Assembly (NCBI GenBank): GCA_947258675.1
Contig: CAMYJP010000052.1
Location: 1-20,716 of the forward strand
DNA: 20,716 bases
Reading direction: 5' to 3'
DNA from: an uncultured Desulfobulbaceae bacterium
GTDB taxonomy: Bacteria; Desulfobacterota; Desulfobulbia; Desulfobulbales; BM004
Shown: in pieces, positions 7,913 to 17,065 of the stretch
How the letters are laid out: every line of letters begins with the position of its first letter
How positions within the stretch are numbered: the stretch's first letter is position 1
Made by a program: the position numbers and the translations under genes
The notes under the pieces: generated by a model
What the model saw: only the letters and a program-made list of their open reading frames with translations
Told to the model about the DNA's origin: nothing
The model's database searches: none

Positions 7913-8344
7913 TCACCTTCCATGAATCTGTACTGAAATTTCATCTGTCTCAGAATCTTCTTTCTTGCGTAGAATGTGCTTGTATTGTTTTGTCTGCTTT
8001 TCCTTCAGCTTTTCGATAAGTTTTTTATCACGGTTCGCTTCGATCAGAACTCTGCGCTGTTCAGCTATTTTTTCGCGTGTATCAATAAGGGCTTTTTCAA
8101 GTTGCTGAATGATGTATTCCTTATGCTCGCAATGTTTTTCAAAGAGTGAAAGCTCATGGGATGTAATGCCTTCCTTTTGATGGCACTCGAGTTCAGCACA
8201 TAGCGTCTCTATCGTTTTTTTAGCTGATAGTAGGGTCTCCTCCAGTTTTATTTCTTCATCTATTGTTTGATAGAGTTCCTGCTGAGCAATATTTTTCACT
8301 GTTGTTCGGTGATCAAGAATTGATTGCAGTTTAAAGGGCTTCAT
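7913..8344 (-). CDS. fliJ: Flagellar export protein FliJ
   Basis: The 143-residue protein is almost entirely helical with heptad character. It begins MKPFKLQSILDHRTTVKN and ends in a Lys-rich tail, the pattern of FliJ. FliJ is the central stalk of the FliI ATPase ring, similar to the gamma subunit of F1-ATPase, and it links FliI to FlhA. Sequence conservation in this family is weak, so the call depends heavily on its place directly after fliI. A 98-bp gap separates it from fliI, with no terminator or sigma-54-like element seen. A weak AGGA site is about 10 bases upstream of ATG. The length is typical. Confidence 0.88.
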   Translation of the reverse strand: MKPFKLQSILDHRTTVKNIAQQELYQTIDEEIKLEETLLSAKKTIETLCAELECHQKEGITSHELSLFEKHCEHKEYIIQQLEKALIDTREKIAEQRRVLIEANRDKKLIEKLKEKQTKQYKHILRKKEDSETDEISVQIHGR

Positions 8345-8442
8345 AATACAAAATTCCTATATAAGTTTAGGGCTGATGAGCTAATTGTTAGTAACATAAC
8401 CAAATTCAACTCATAGAAATATGATAGCTAGTTTGAGAACCG

Positions 8443-9774
8443 CTATGCTTCTATGGCTTGCTTCCTTCGGTCTTGTAATAGTTTTTGCATTTCATGAATG
8501 GTGCTGTTTAAGTCTGCCTTGTCATCCACATTTTGACGTAAAAATGTATTGACAGCTTCAATTCTAGAAAGGGTGTAATCAATTTTCGGATTACTGCCGG
8601 CTTTATAAGCACCGATATTAATAAGATCTTCTGCTTCATTATAGGTTGCAAGAATTTCTCTGATTTTTCCGTTACAATCCAGATGGGAGGGGTCAATTAT
8701 ATCCCGCATTACCCTGCTTGAGGAATTGAGAACATCAATGGCTGGATAGTGGTTCTTCGCTGCCATATCTCTTGATAAAGTTATATGACCATCGAGAATT
8801 GACCGGACGGCATCTGCTATCGGTTCATTCATGTCGTCCCCCTCTACCAGAACAGTATACAGACCGGTAATGCTGCCTGATTTTTTGAAATTACCGGCAC
8901 GTTCCAACAGCCTTGGCAGAGTGGCAAAAACAGAAGGAGTATACCCTTTGGTCGTGGGAGGCTCTCCTATGGCCAGGCCAACTTCCCGCATCGCCATTGC
9001 AAAGCGTGTGATGGAATCCATCATAAACAGGACATTCAAACCTTGTTTACAGAAATATTCAGCTATGGCAGTAGCTACAAATGCTCCGCGCATACGGATA
9101 AGCGGCGGCTGATCTGAGGTGGCCACCAGCACAACCGATCTCCTTCGTCCATCTTTCCCCAGATCTCTTTCCACAAATTCCCGGACTTCTCGGCCTCGCT
9201 CACCAATCAAGGCGATAACATTAACATCAGCTTCAGTATGTTTGGCCATCATCCCCAAAAGAATACTTTTCCCGACACCGGACCCGGCCAAAATTCCCAT
9301 ACGCTGGCCAATACCGCATGTCAAAAGACTGTTGATTGCTCGGACACCGAGATCCAGTGGTTGGTTGATATTATTACGCTGCATAGGGTTTGGTGGCTGT
9401 GCGTATATGGGCATTCTTTCTGATAGATTAAGCGGTGGACCGTCATCAATCGGGTTTTCCATCGCATCGATGACCCGGCCAAGAAGCGCATTGCCAACTT
9501 TAATAGAGGCCCGGGTTTGACATATTTTAATTAAACTTCCGGGGCCGAGGCCGCGCAGGTCACCAAGGGGCATGAGTAGTGCGCGTCGGTCTCGAAAACC
9601 AACGATCTCTGCAGGGATTGGGGGGGAAACAGTATCTAAGGGCGTGAGTTCACAAAGAGTTCCTACCGATGATTCAGGGCAGTAGCCTTCGGCTACAAGA
9701 CCAACAATTTTGGTAACTTTTCCTCGAACCCTGATCGCATTGATGTCCTTTATGCGTTCAGTCAGAATTTTCAT
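8443..9774 (-). CDS. fliI: Flagellum-specific export ATPase FliI
   Basis: The 443-residue protein powers the flagellar type III export apparatus. The N-terminal beta-barrel (about 15-90) leads into the F1-type ATPase core. The Walker A motif AGSGVGKS is at 163-170, the catalytic GERGREV at 191-197 (Glu192), and Walker B LFMMDS at 249-254. A further conserved stretch, TTKGYTPSVFATLPRLLERAG, lies at about 274-294. The C-terminal helical part is complete. It overlaps the end of fliH by 17 bp, which suggests translational coupling, and forms the FliH-FliI-FliJ complex with its neighbours. The ribosome binding site is weak, in line with coupling. No residue known to be essential is missing. Confidence 0.97.
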   Translation of the reverse strand: MKILTERIKDINAIRVRGKVTKIVGLVAEGYCPESSVGTLCELTPLDTVSPPIPAEIVGFRDRRALLMPLGDLRGLGPGSLIKICQTRASIKVGNALLGRVIDAMENPIDDGPPLNLSERMPIYAQPPNPMQRNNINQPLDLGVRAINSLLTCGIGQRMGILAGSGVGKSILLGMMAKHTEADVNVIALIGERGREVREFVERDLGKDGRRRSVVLVATSDQPPLIRMRGAFVATAIAEYFCKQGLNVLFMMDSITRFAMAMREVGLAIGEPPTTKGYTPSVFATLPRLLERAGNFKKSGSITGLYTVLVEGDDMNEPIADAVRSILDGHITLSRDMAAKNHYPAIDVLNSSSRVMRDIIDPSHLDCNGKIREILATYNEAEDLINIGAYKAGSNPKIDYTLSRIEAVNTFLRQNVDDKADLNSTIHEMQKLLQDRRKQAIEA

Positions 9775-10423
9775 CTTTTTCGCCCACGCAGCTTAACAAT
9801 TGCTGATGAATTTCATCTAGTTTGGTTTCAAGGGTCGCATCAACCTGACCGAGAGATGATTCCAACAGGCAACCACCTCTATTGATCTGAGGATCTGACT
9901 CAAAGCTGATATTTTCCAGGCCGCTTATACTGGCTAAAAAAAGCGGTTTCTGCTCATTGACCAGAGAAAAATCCTCGGGATTCACTTTGATATGTAATTC
10001 TTCAGATTTTATAGCTGAATGTAAGGCCTGATTTATAACATCAATAATGATTTTTTCATCGGTGGCAATTTCTTTCAGGATTACTTTCTTACTAATGGCA
10101 AATACCAGTCGCAGCATATCCTGGATGCTGTTATTTATTATTGACTTTTTCAGCCTGCTTACCTCACCCAGCAATGCTGCGAGAACCTGTGCAGTTTCCT
10201 GGAGTCTCGTCTCGGCCTCCTTTAGAAATGGTGTGCCTTCAGAAGACCCGTTTTCCGAATCAGAGGCGTGATTTCCAAGGTTTGCACAAATTGGAGAACC
10301 ATTCGCATATTCATGGGAAGAATTAGTATCGCCGCCTTGAAAAAAAGGTTTTCCTTTATGGTTTTTCAGGTTATTCAAATCCACCTGGCGTATGGTTGCA
10401 GGTTCAGTATCCTGCAAGGACAT
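9758..10423 (-). CDS. fliH: Flagellar assembly protein FliH (start corrected)
   Basis: FliH is the peripheral stalk and negative regulator of FliI and tethers the ATPase complex to the C ring. I place the start at the ATG at 10423, giving 221 residues. This ATG has AGGAGG five bases upstream, whereas a longer frame starting at 10468 has no such site and would overlap fliG by 65 bp. With this start the overlap with fliG is 20 bp. The N-terminal 65 residues are polar and poorly ordered, about 66-95 is a likely coiled coil, and about 95-210 is the conserved V-ATPase-E-like domain with INRGGCLLESSLGQVDATLE, the best family signature. The overlap with fliI is 17 bp. Confidence 0.93.
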   Translation of the reverse strand: MSLQDTEPATIRQVDLNNLKNHKGKPFFQGGDTNSSHEYANGSPICANLGNHASDSENGSSEGTPFLKEAETRLQETAQVLAALLGEVSRLKKSIINNSIQDMLRLVFAISKKVILKEIATDEKIIIDVINQALHSAIKSEELHIKVNPEDFSLVNEQKPLFLASISGLENISFESDPQINRGGCLLESSLGQVDATLETKLDEIHQQLLSCVGEKDENSD

Positions 10424-11417
10424 CTCGTCCTCCTCTACCAGGTAAAACCAGCTCTCCTTCGTCTTCAAGTTTAAGAGCTATCTTCACAATGGTTTGCTGC
10501 ACAGCCTCGACTTCTGACAGCCGTTTTGGGCCCATAACCTCTAGATCTTCCTGTATCATTTCAGCGGCTCGATTGGATATATTATTGAAAATTTTATTTT
10601 TAAGATCGTCTTCAGCAGTTTTCAAAGCAATTGTCAGAGTGTCGGTGTTCACCTCTTTAAGAATGCGTTGCATTGCTGAATTATCAACAGCGGAAAGATC
10701 GTGAAAGGTAAACATTTTTTTTCTGATCGTCTCAGCCATTTCCGGATCAGTTTCTTCCATCCTAATAAGGATATTTCTATCAACGCCTTTTTCCATACGG
10801 CCGAGAATTTCTACAACCTTGTCCACACCACCAACCTGTTGTCTTTCTTTGCTTACTACAACACCGATCTCCCTTTGCAGCGCCTCTTCTATTTGGGCGA
10901 TTACATCCTGTGAAACTTTGTCAATTTTGGCAATCCGGTACATGACCTCGGCTTTCAGTTCTTCCGAGAGGAATGAAAGGATCTTACCGGTATGTTCAGG
11001 CTTCTGGGTTGAAAGAATAAGCGCAAGTGCCTGTGGATGTTCACTCTCAAGCAGGTTCGCAACCATTCTGGGTTGCATCATGGATATAGTTTCTAAAGGG
11101 CGAGACTCGGTACCTGAGACCACCTGTTCCATAAGAGTCTCGATACGCTTTGGATTTCCTGATTTAGAAATAGCCTTTTTGGCAAATTCATTTCCTCTGA
11201 TAAAAAGCCCTGCATACTCCTGTTGAGACTTTTTGTAATTTGATAGAATTTCCTCTGCTATATCAGCGGGGACATGGTCAATAACCATCATGCTGCGGCT
11301 TATCATTCTTACTTCGCTGTCGGAAAGTTCCTGAAATACTTTAGCTGTGGCTTCCTCCCCAAGACAAAGCAGAAGAATTGCCGCTTTTTCCGACCCTGAT
11401 AGTTTCGAGAATTGCAT
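10404..11417 (-). CDS. fliG: Flagellar motor switch protein FliG
   Basis: The 337-residue C-ring protein couples stator force to rotation. All three domains are visible. FliG-N begins at KAAILLLCLGEE and binds FliF. FliG-M contains the EHPQ motif at 126-129, which binds FliM. FliG-C contains MFTFHDLSAVDNSAMQRILK and then NISNRAAEMIQEDLE, the torque helix region with its conserved charges. The length matches the family. It starts 14 bp after the fliF stop, so the two are co-translated; FliF and FliG form the MS ring/C-ring junction. The gene is intact, so the C-ring side of the motor appears sound even though the adjacent operon's motA is not. Confidence 0.97.
   Translation of the reverse strand: MQFSKLSGSEKAAILLLCLGEEATAKVFQELSDSEVRMISRSMMVIDHVPADIAEEILSNYKKSQQEYAGLFIRGNEFAKKAISKSGNPKRIETLMEQVVSGTESRPLETISMMQPRMVANLLESEHPQALALILSTQKPEHTGKILSFLSEELKAEVMYRIAKIDKVSQDVIAQIEEALQREIGVVVSKERQQVGGVDKVVEILGRMEKGVDRNILIRMEETDPEMAETIRKKMFTFHDLSAVDNSAMQRILKEVNTDTLTIALKTAEDDLKNKIFNNISNRAAEMIQEDLEVMGPKRLSEVEAVQQTIVKIALKLEDEGELVLPGRGGRDVLAGY
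10429..10434 (-). promoter_or_regulatory. Ribosome binding site that fixes the start of fliH
   Basis: AGGAGG on the minus strand sits five bases upstream of the ATG at 10423 and within the end of fliG. It selects this ATG over the in-frame ATG at 10468, which lacks a comparable site. Confidence 0.7.
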
Positions 11418-11431
11418 TTATTTTCCGAAAT

Positions 11432-12979
11432 TTATGTTTTGTTAAGCCATGAACGTATAACTTGAGTGGGCGATGTCTCTGACGCTAAAATCTGCTTTCG
11501 AATGCGTAAGGTGGGGTCGTTTTGTGCTAACAGTTCATCACTGGGACTCAGCCCACCTTCCAATTCCTGAACAGTCTGATATCGGCTGAGCGGTGGCGGC
11601 TCAGTAACGGTTTTCAGTAATGGTTTAATGAGCAGGAGATAGAGCAGAAGCGAGCCAATAGTCAAAAGGCCATATTTTGCATAAGGCAGATAGTCATAAA
11701 TAGAACCAGTGGATTCGGTTTCGATAAATTCTTCACCTGTAAATCCATCCTCAAAAGGCATGGAAACAATTTCAATTTTGTCTCCACGGTTAGCATCGAT
11801 TCCAAGTGCGCTGGTTATCATATTTTTAATTGATAGTAGCTCTTTCTCAGTACGCGGTGTAGAAGTTGGCTCCTGTCCTTCGGCTCCAGGAACAAAACGA
11901 TCAGCAACAAGAACTGCAACAGAGAGGTTCTTGATAGATCCCACCGGTGCAACGATGCGATTTACGGTCTTGCTGATTTCATAATGAATTGTTTCAGTGG
12001 TGCTGCTGGATGGAATAGCACTTATCGATGCAGAACTTCCGCCCAGATTGGATTCTACCCCTGGAACACCACCAGTGCTTTCGGCGCCTGATTTTTCTTC
12101 AGATACCTGTTCGCTCCGAGCTACAGTGCCGCTAGGATCATATATTTCCTCCATTTTTTCGACTTTTGAAAAATCAAGCTCAGCAGTGACCCTGGCCAGA
12201 GAATTATTAGCTCCCAGGGCTTTATCCAGTAATGATTGAGCCCTTTTCTCCAATCGTTGTTCGAGAGATAGCTGATAATCGAGCATCCCCGGAGTCATAG
12301 TTTCTGCCAGGCTCTCTGTTTGTTTTTTTGATAGTATCCGGCCGTTAGAGTCGATCACCGTAATATTTTCTGATAAAAGCCCTTCGATACTTCCGGCTAC
12401 CAGGTGAACAATACCATATACCTGGTTTTCACTGAGACGCTGGCCAGGTGAAAGTTTAAGGATTACGGAGCAGGTCGTTTTTTTCTGCTGTCCCTTGAAA
12501 ATTCTCTTTTCTGGCAGAGCGAGCATCACCCGTGCACCTTCAACAGGAGCAAGTGATGATATTGTCCTGGCAAGTTCACCTTGTAGAGCTCGCTGGTAAT
12601 TGACTTTCTGGGCAAAATCGGTCATCCCGAAACTTTGTTTGTCAAAAATTTCAAAACCAATGGATCCACCCTGAGGCAGGCCGGCACCTGCCAATTCGAG
12701 TCTGGTTTCATAAACTTTATTAGCGGGTATCTGGATTGCCCTGCCGCCGTCTTCCAGCTGATAAGGTATCTTCTGGGTTTTCAGCCAGGTAACTACGGAA
12801 GATGCATCAGTGCTGGAAAGATTTGCGTAGAGAAGTCCGTAGTCGGCAACGCGAGCCTGGATAATGATAATTGCGAAAATGGCCATGGATAAAATCGCTG
12901 CCAAAGCCAGGCTCAATTTACGGCCCATGGGCCATGAATTAACTGAGGTTAGGAAATTCATCTGGGTTGCTTCAGCCAT
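11432..12979 (-). CDS. fliF: Flagellar MS-ring protein FliF
   Basis: The 515-residue protein is the inner-membrane MS-ring scaffold. TM1 is at about 22-41 and TM2 at about 435-453. The periplasmic ring-building motifs lie between them, with YANLSSTDASSVV, YQRALQGELARTI and VEGARVMLALPE in order. A low-complexity Ser/Gly region at about 298-328 corresponds to the usual variable beta-collar insert. The C-terminal VIRSWLNKT is the FliG-binding tail. The length is a little short of the Salmonella protein (560) but within the family range. A purine-rich AAGGGG lies about 11 bases before the ATG, a longer gap than usual. fliE lies 111 bp upstream, the widest gap in this operon, and no promoter was recognised there. 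Confidence 0.97.
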   Translation of the reverse strand: MAEATQMNFLTSVNSWPMGRKLSLALAAILSMAIFAIIIIQARVADYGLLYANLSSTDASSVVTWLKTQKIPYQLEDGGRAIQIPANKVYETRLELAGAGLPQGGSIGFEIFDKQSFGMTDFAQKVNYQRALQGELARTISSLAPVEGARVMLALPEKRIFKGQQKKTTCSVILKLSPGQRLSENQVYGIVHLVAGSIEGLLSENITVIDSNGRILSKKQTESLAETMTPGMLDYQLSLEQRLEKRAQSLLDKALGANNSLARVTAELDFSKVEKMEEIYDPSGTVARSEQVSEEKSGAESTGGVPGVESNLGGSSASISAIPSSSTTETIHYEISKTVNRIVAPVGSIKNLSVAVLVADRFVPGAEGQEPTSTPRTEKELLSIKNMITSALGIDANRGDKIEIVSMPFEDGFTGEEFIETESTGSIYDYLPYAKYGLLTIGSLLLYLLLIKPLLKTVTEPPPLSRYQTVQELEGGLSPSDELLAQNDPTLRIRKQILASETSPTQVIRSWLNKT

Positions 12980-13090
12980 GGAATAAGTGACCCCTTAAAA
13001 TGATTTTTTTATCAATAAAAACTGATTTACAACAAAGCATTGGAAACAGCAAACACATAGAATAACTAGCCTGAATTGCTGCATATTATT

Positions 13091-13384
13091 CTACACTTGC
13101 ATGCGCATGACTTCCTTATATGCATCTACAATTTTATTTCGCATCTGTACGAGTAGACGCATGGAAATATCTGCCTTTTCCATTGAAATCATTACCTCGT
13201 GGATATTTTTTGCTTCACCGGTATTCAATTTTTCTATGGCTTTGTCTGAGGCAATTTGCTCTTTACTGGTTTCTGCAACTACGTCTTTAAGAATATCTGT
13301 GAAACCGCTGCCTACATTATTTGTTTGTTTGGACGATGGGTCTGCCAGTGAACTTATGTGATTCAGTAATGTAATATCTTTCAT
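13091..13384 (-). CDS. fliE: Flagellar hook-basal body complex protein FliE
   Basis: This 97-residue protein joins the MS ring to the proximal rod. Its C-terminal half carries the family signature, a helical pair with EVMISMEKADISMRLLVQMR and then NKIVDAYKEVMRMQV. The N-terminal half is short and polar. FliE is normally about 100 residues, so this is full length. It begins 9 bp after flgC with AGGTG upstream, and the flgB-flgC-fliE-fliF order is the standard one. No unusual feature was seen. Confidence 0.96.
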   Translation of the reverse strand: MKDITLLNHISSLADPSSKQTNNVGSGFTDILKDVVAETSKEQIASDKAIEKLNTGEAKNIHEVMISMEKADISMRLLVQMRNKIVDAYKEVMRMQV

Positions 13385-13393
13385 GGGTCACCT

Positions 13394-13828
13394 TTACTTG
13401 CCTATTTCTAAAGCTTTTAATGCCATTCTTTTAGCAGATTTGATTGTGGTTACATTTGCCTCGTAGGCTCTGGTAGCCGTCATCATGTCTGCCATTTCTT
13501 CAAGTACATTGACATTTGGAAGTTTCACATATCCATCCTGCCCTGCGTCCGGATGAGATGGATCATAAATTGAACGCAGCGGGCTGTTAACTGTGATAAT
13601 ATTGGTTACTTCAACTCCTTGGACGCTGTCCTTCATACTTCGGGTGAGATGCTTATCAAACTTTGAAACAGGTGTGCTCTGAAAAATAACGGTCTTTTTT
13701 CTATAAGGTCCGCCTTCAGGAGTTCTTGTCGTTTCCATGTTAGCCAGATTGGAGCTGATAGTATTTAGTCTGACCTGTTGAGCCTGCAAAGCTGATGAGC
13801 TGATTTTCAGTGTTTGGAAAATATCCAT
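13394..13828 (-). CDS. flgC: Flagellar proximal rod protein FlgC
   Basis: The 144-residue proximal rod protein starts MDIFQTLKISSSALQAQQVRLNTISSNLANMET, the N-terminal rod signature of the family. It ends with VNVLEEMADMMTATRAYEANV and KRMALKALEIGK, the typical FlgC C-terminus. The terminal helices form the coiled-coil rod core. An AGGAG site lies eight bases before the ATG, and the gap to flgB is 11 bp. It is full length and intact. Confidence 0.97.
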   Translation of the reverse strand: MDIFQTLKISSSALQAQQVRLNTISSNLANMETTRTPEGGPYRKKTVIFQSTPVSKFDKHLTRSMKDSVQGVEVTNIITVNSPLRSIYDPSHPDAGQDGYVKLPNVNVLEEMADMMTATRAYEANVTTIKSAKRMALKALEIGK

Positions 13829-13839
13829 AATGTAATCTC

Positions 13840-14253
13840 CTATCGTCCATCCCGTGCGACATATTTAAGTAAACCGAGTTTCTTGTTGAGCATTTGAGTA
13901 GCTGCTTCATACAGTATCTGATTTTCAGCCAGAGCAACCATTTCTTGGTCAACTTTTACTCCATTACCATCACCTATCTTCGGGTTGCTATGAGTGCGTA
14001 TTACTTTGGCCTGCACAGAATTTATTGTGGCCGCCCCGATGGGAAAATGTGCTTTGTGTGTTGTGGTAATTTCTGCTTGAGTGTTGCTGAGAGCCTGCTG
14101 CAGTTTTCCCTCAAATTCCAAGCGGGCTGGTGAGTAACCGGGTGTGTTGGCATTTGCTATATTTGAGGCTATTACCTGTTGGTTTTGCACCCTGAGATCC
14201 AATACTTTTTTCAGCAGGCTCATCGTGTTATCAAAGAGTTTCATTTCTGGCAT
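13840..14253 (-). CDS. flgB: Flagellar proximal rod protein FlgB
   Basis: The 137-residue protein is the proximal rod subunit. The conserved segment is VIASNIANANTPGYSPARLEF, the Flg_bb_rod motif, and the C-terminal helix contains LAENQILYEAATQMLNKKLG. An AGGAG site six bases before the ATG supports the start. A 79-bp gap separates it from the TPR gene, with no terminator and no sigma-54-like motif, so it is probably co-transcribed from the promoter at 17066-17080. The length is normal. Confidence 0.96.
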   Translation of the reverse strand: MPEMKLFDNTMSLLKKVLDLRVQNQQVIASNIANANTPGYSPARLEFEGKLQQALSNTQAEITTTHKAHFPIGAATINSVQAKVIRTHSNPKIGDGNGVKVDQEMVALAENQILYEAATQMLNKKLGLLKYVARDGR

Positions 14254-14332
14254 TGATCTCTCCTAATCCTGTTAGATAGTTCGCAGGTAGTTAGAGTAAT
14301 AGTGTATATGGTTCATGGCCTAATAACTTTGT

Positions 14333-17014
14333 TTACATTTGCTCTATTGATAATGTTTCCGTTGCCATTTTGCGCCATAATGGGCTATTGCCTTTTTCGA
14401 CAAGGGTCTGCAAAACCTTAAGCCCGCGCGCTTCATTGTCAGACTTGATTTGAATTTGTGCTGTGCGGTAATTGGCCTGGTCGCTATATATTTTATCCCT
14501 ACTCAGCTGCTTATAGAGCGGTAGCGCTTTTTGTCCATTGCCGCCTCGAAACAATGACTCTGCAAGCAGGACGATTTCCTCAGAAGATGCCTCCCACAGA
14601 TCATGACCAATTGCTTTTTCCAGGAATTTTCCGGCAGCATCATATTCGCCGGCCTCAAAAAAGAGACGGCCAGCGTCTGCATTCAGTTCCCTGGTATCTG
14701 GAAAATTTTCTTTTCTAAGGAGGTTGACAGCCAATTCAACCTGATCACTTTTTTTGAGGCTATTCAGTCTGAGGTGATAAATTTCAGCCAAATCTTTACC
14801 TTTCGGGTAATGTTTGCTGTAGGTAGCTGCATATTTTTCTACTTGGCTGTGTTCGTCATTTTCATAATAGGATTTGATGAGCGGCAGATACACAACCTCT
14901 TCCTCCGCTTTTCCTTTGCTGATATCAAGCATATATAAATACACCCGTATGGCTCTGTTCCAGAACCACAACCCTGCAAATGCAAGCCCTAACTCTGCAA
15001 GAAAATCGCTGTTTATATGCCCGCTTACCAACATTTCTCTGTTTTGTTCAGCCAAAACTAGCGCTTTGATGTAATCTTTTTTCTCGATGCGCGTCTCAAT
15101 TGCTTTGGGAAGGATTTCTACCATGAGGGCAGCAGCTTCCTTTTGGAGTAGACCGTTACTGTTAGTGCGTAGAAAATCTTGCAGCAGTTCAGTGGTTTCG
15201 AGGACTTTATTATTAAGATAACTTACAAGAGCCTGCTTGAAGGCCGCCTCTTCCCTCAGTGCACTCAAGGGAGCACTTTTTGAGATCTCCACATAAATCT
15301 GTGCAGGATCAAGTTCATTGAATGGTGATTCTGAACCTTTCTCTGAAGTTCCTTCTTTTTCCTTATGAGTTGTACTGTTCTTTTCTGCTGCCTTAAGCGC
15401 AATAGCATCATTTGTAGCGTCATTATCGACTTTGGAAGGAACAGTATTCGTTTCTTGTCTTTTGGGGCTGTTTTTCTGAGCTATTGTTGAAAGCACGAGC
15501 AGATCATTTAGTTTAAGCCTGGCTCTGAAAGAGCCTTCTGAGTTCGGGAAATTGTTTATTATGTCTTCCAGCAGGAGAAGGGACTCTGTTTTTTTTCCGG
15601 ATTTATACTGGCTCATTGCTGCAATAAATAGAGCAATATCCCTGCCTGGGTAATTGTATAGGCATGAAGCAAGTTCCACACTGTAATATAGTGAGGACTC
15701 ATATTCTTTTTGATGATATAGAATATCTGTGAGGTGTATCAGTGAAAAAGGCTGATCCTTGACAATTTCATGTTTTTTAATGAGTTCCTGATATAGATCG
15801 TAAGCCTTGTCTTTTTGGCCATTGGCTGCAAGCGCATCTGCATGTCTGAGTTTATATTTTTCACCAAGGCTGCCTGAGTGAATGTTGTTTTCTGTTGCAA
15901 TAAATTTTAACGCTTGATCGAAACGGCCTATGGAAAGGGCAATCTCAGTATCCAAAAGCTGGTAGTATGGAAGTAGGGGGGCAGCTCTTGGTACCATATC
16001 TTGCCGAAGTAGGTTGAGTTCATAAGCTGCGTCATAAGGTGCACCTGATGAGGCCTGAGCTACTATCGTCAGGTATCGGGCACAGATATTTTCCGGCAAA
16101 GGAAGTTTATCGTTTACCAGAGTTTTAAGCACGTTCCGTGCCTTGGAGTATTTTCTGGAACGTATCAGGATTTCTCCATAAAGGAGTCTGAGCTTTTTAG
16201 AACTTGTTCTGGCTTCCTGCTTAATAAGATCTTGTCGAAGCAGATTTTCAGCCATCTGCCAGTCTTTGGTTTTGCCGAGGGCAATTGCGTTAAGATATAC
16301 GGCCATTTCAGGTTGTTCGAGGTCATAAACCGTTTCGGCAGGTTGAAATAGGTCAAAGCTTGGAAAGGGGGGTAATGTATACTGTATGTTGGGTGGAACG
16401 TGTGCAGCTACCTCATATTCTTCAATAAAAGCTTTCCAATCTCCTGAATACACTGAAGAAACAGTCCTGGTGGCAGTTGCGCGATTCGAACCTGATTGAA
16501 TGTCCCCTTCTAATTTGATCGCAATGGCAGGCCTGGCTAATGATTTTTGCTCCGTCGTTGCTTCCATTGGTGTGGAATGCCAGTGAATATTAAGCGTAAG
16601 CGTATTTAAATGATTTGTACCTGCAGATGCCTCATTTTCGGTGGAGCTGCAAATTTTAAAAGAGGTATCAACCTGGTCAGGAGGTCGCCGCCAGAAAAAA
16701 GATATAATTGTTTCATCGAGCGCGTTTTCGCTGCTCATTTTAACAAGGGTTTCATCTTCAGAAAGTTCCTTAAAGGCTGGATCAATTTTCGTATCGCGTA
16801 TAATGAGATCAACACGCTGTCCCGATGATTTGACCCGATAAGATGGCAAGTCGGAGAAGAGCAGAGAAATTTGGCTCATTTTGTCTCCTTCAAACTTGGA
16901 TGCGGTCAATAGAACAGGTTTGTCATCTGCGTCTTCCTTGCTGTCGGCATAGGCTCCAATGGCCAATAGCACCAATAGACAGGGAATGAACACGAGCTTG
17001 AAAAGTATTTTCAT
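14333..17014 (-). CDS. Periplasmic TPR-repeat protein heading the flagellar operon; possible motor scaffold
   Basis: This 893-residue protein (start at 17014, chosen because AAGGA is seven bases upstream; the ATG at 17020 is too close) has a clear signal peptide (MKILFKLVFIPCLLVLLAIG, cleavage near AYA-DS). Residues about 31-146 are beta-rich with an AMIN-like pattern (LLTASKFEGDKMSQISLLF, YRVKSSGQRVDLII). From about 235 to the end it is a long helical TPR-type solenoid with repeated A/G/Y-helix pairs, broken at about 513-568 by a polar low-complexity linker. I do not recognise the exact family. A secreted beta-domain plus TPR architecture at the head of a flagellar operon is reminiscent of Campylobacter PflA, a periplasmic scaffold of the motor. 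That link is inference from architecture and position only. It is the first gene of the long minus-strand operon. Confidence 0.75.
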   Translation of the reverse strand: MKILFKLVFIPCLLVLLAIGAYADSKEDADDKPVLLTASKFEGDKMSQISLLFSDLPSYRVKSSGQRVDLIIRDTKIDPAFKELSEDETLVKMSSENALDETIISFFWRRPPDQVDTSFKICSSTENEASAGTNHLNTLTLNIHWHSTPMEATTEQKSLARPAIAIKLEGDIQSGSNRATATRTVSSVYSGDWKAFIEEYEVAAHVPPNIQYTLPPFPSFDLFQPAETVYDLEQPEMAVYLNAIALGKTKDWQMAENLLRQDLIKQEARTSSKKLRLLYGEILIRSRKYSKARNVLKTLVNDKLPLPENICARYLTIVAQASSGAPYDAAYELNLLRQDMVPRAAPLLPYYQLLDTEIALSIGRFDQALKFIATENNIHSGSLGEKYKLRHADALAANGQKDKAYDLYQELIKKHEIVKDQPFSLIHLTDILYHQKEYESSLYYSVELASCLYNYPGRDIALFIAAMSQYKSGKKTESLLLLEDIINNFPNSEGSFRARLKLNDLLVLSTIAQKNSPKRQETNTVPSKVDNDATNDAIALKAAEKNSTTHKEKEGTSEKGSESPFNELDPAQIYVEISKSAPLSALREEAAFKQALVSYLNNKVLETTELLQDFLRTNSNGLLQKEAAALMVEILPKAIETRIEKKDYIKALVLAEQNREMLVSGHINSDFLAELGLAFAGLWFWNRAIRVYLYMLDISKGKAEEEVVYLPLIKSYYENDEHSQVEKYAATYSKHYPKGKDLAEIYHLRLNSLKKSDQVELAVNLLRKENFPDTRELNADAGRLFFEAGEYDAAGKFLEKAIGHDLWEASSEEIVLLAESLFRGGNGQKALPLYKQLSRDKIYSDQANYRTAQIQIKSDNEARGLKVLQTLVEKGNSPLWRKMATETLSIEQM

Positions 17015-17021
17015 GGGCATA

Positions 17022-17026
17022 TCCTT
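17022..17026 (-). promoter_or_regulatory. Ribosome binding site that fixes the start of the TPR gene
   Basis: AAGGA on the minus strand is seven bases before the ATG at 17014, but only one base before the ATG at 17020. This favours the shorter protein, which also starts with a cleaner signal peptide (MKILFK). Confidence 0.6.
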
Positions 17027-17065
17027 AATATGTTAGATGTCATTAGTACCTCTAAGAGTCGGATA

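Noticed and set aside
7440..7925. 161-codon plus-strand open frame opposite the MotE-like gene
   Set aside because: It is a Ser/Phe-rich shadow of the Lys/Glu-rich coiled coil on the other strand, with no family signature.
9119..9520. 133-codon plus-strand open frame opposite fliI
   Set aside because: It is antisense to the FliI catalytic core, where all motifs read correctly on the minus strand.
10424..10468. Fifteen-residue N-terminal extension of fliH
   Set aside because: The upstream ATG lacks a ribosome site, while the ATG at 10423 has AGGAGG five bases before it and begins like a normal FliH.
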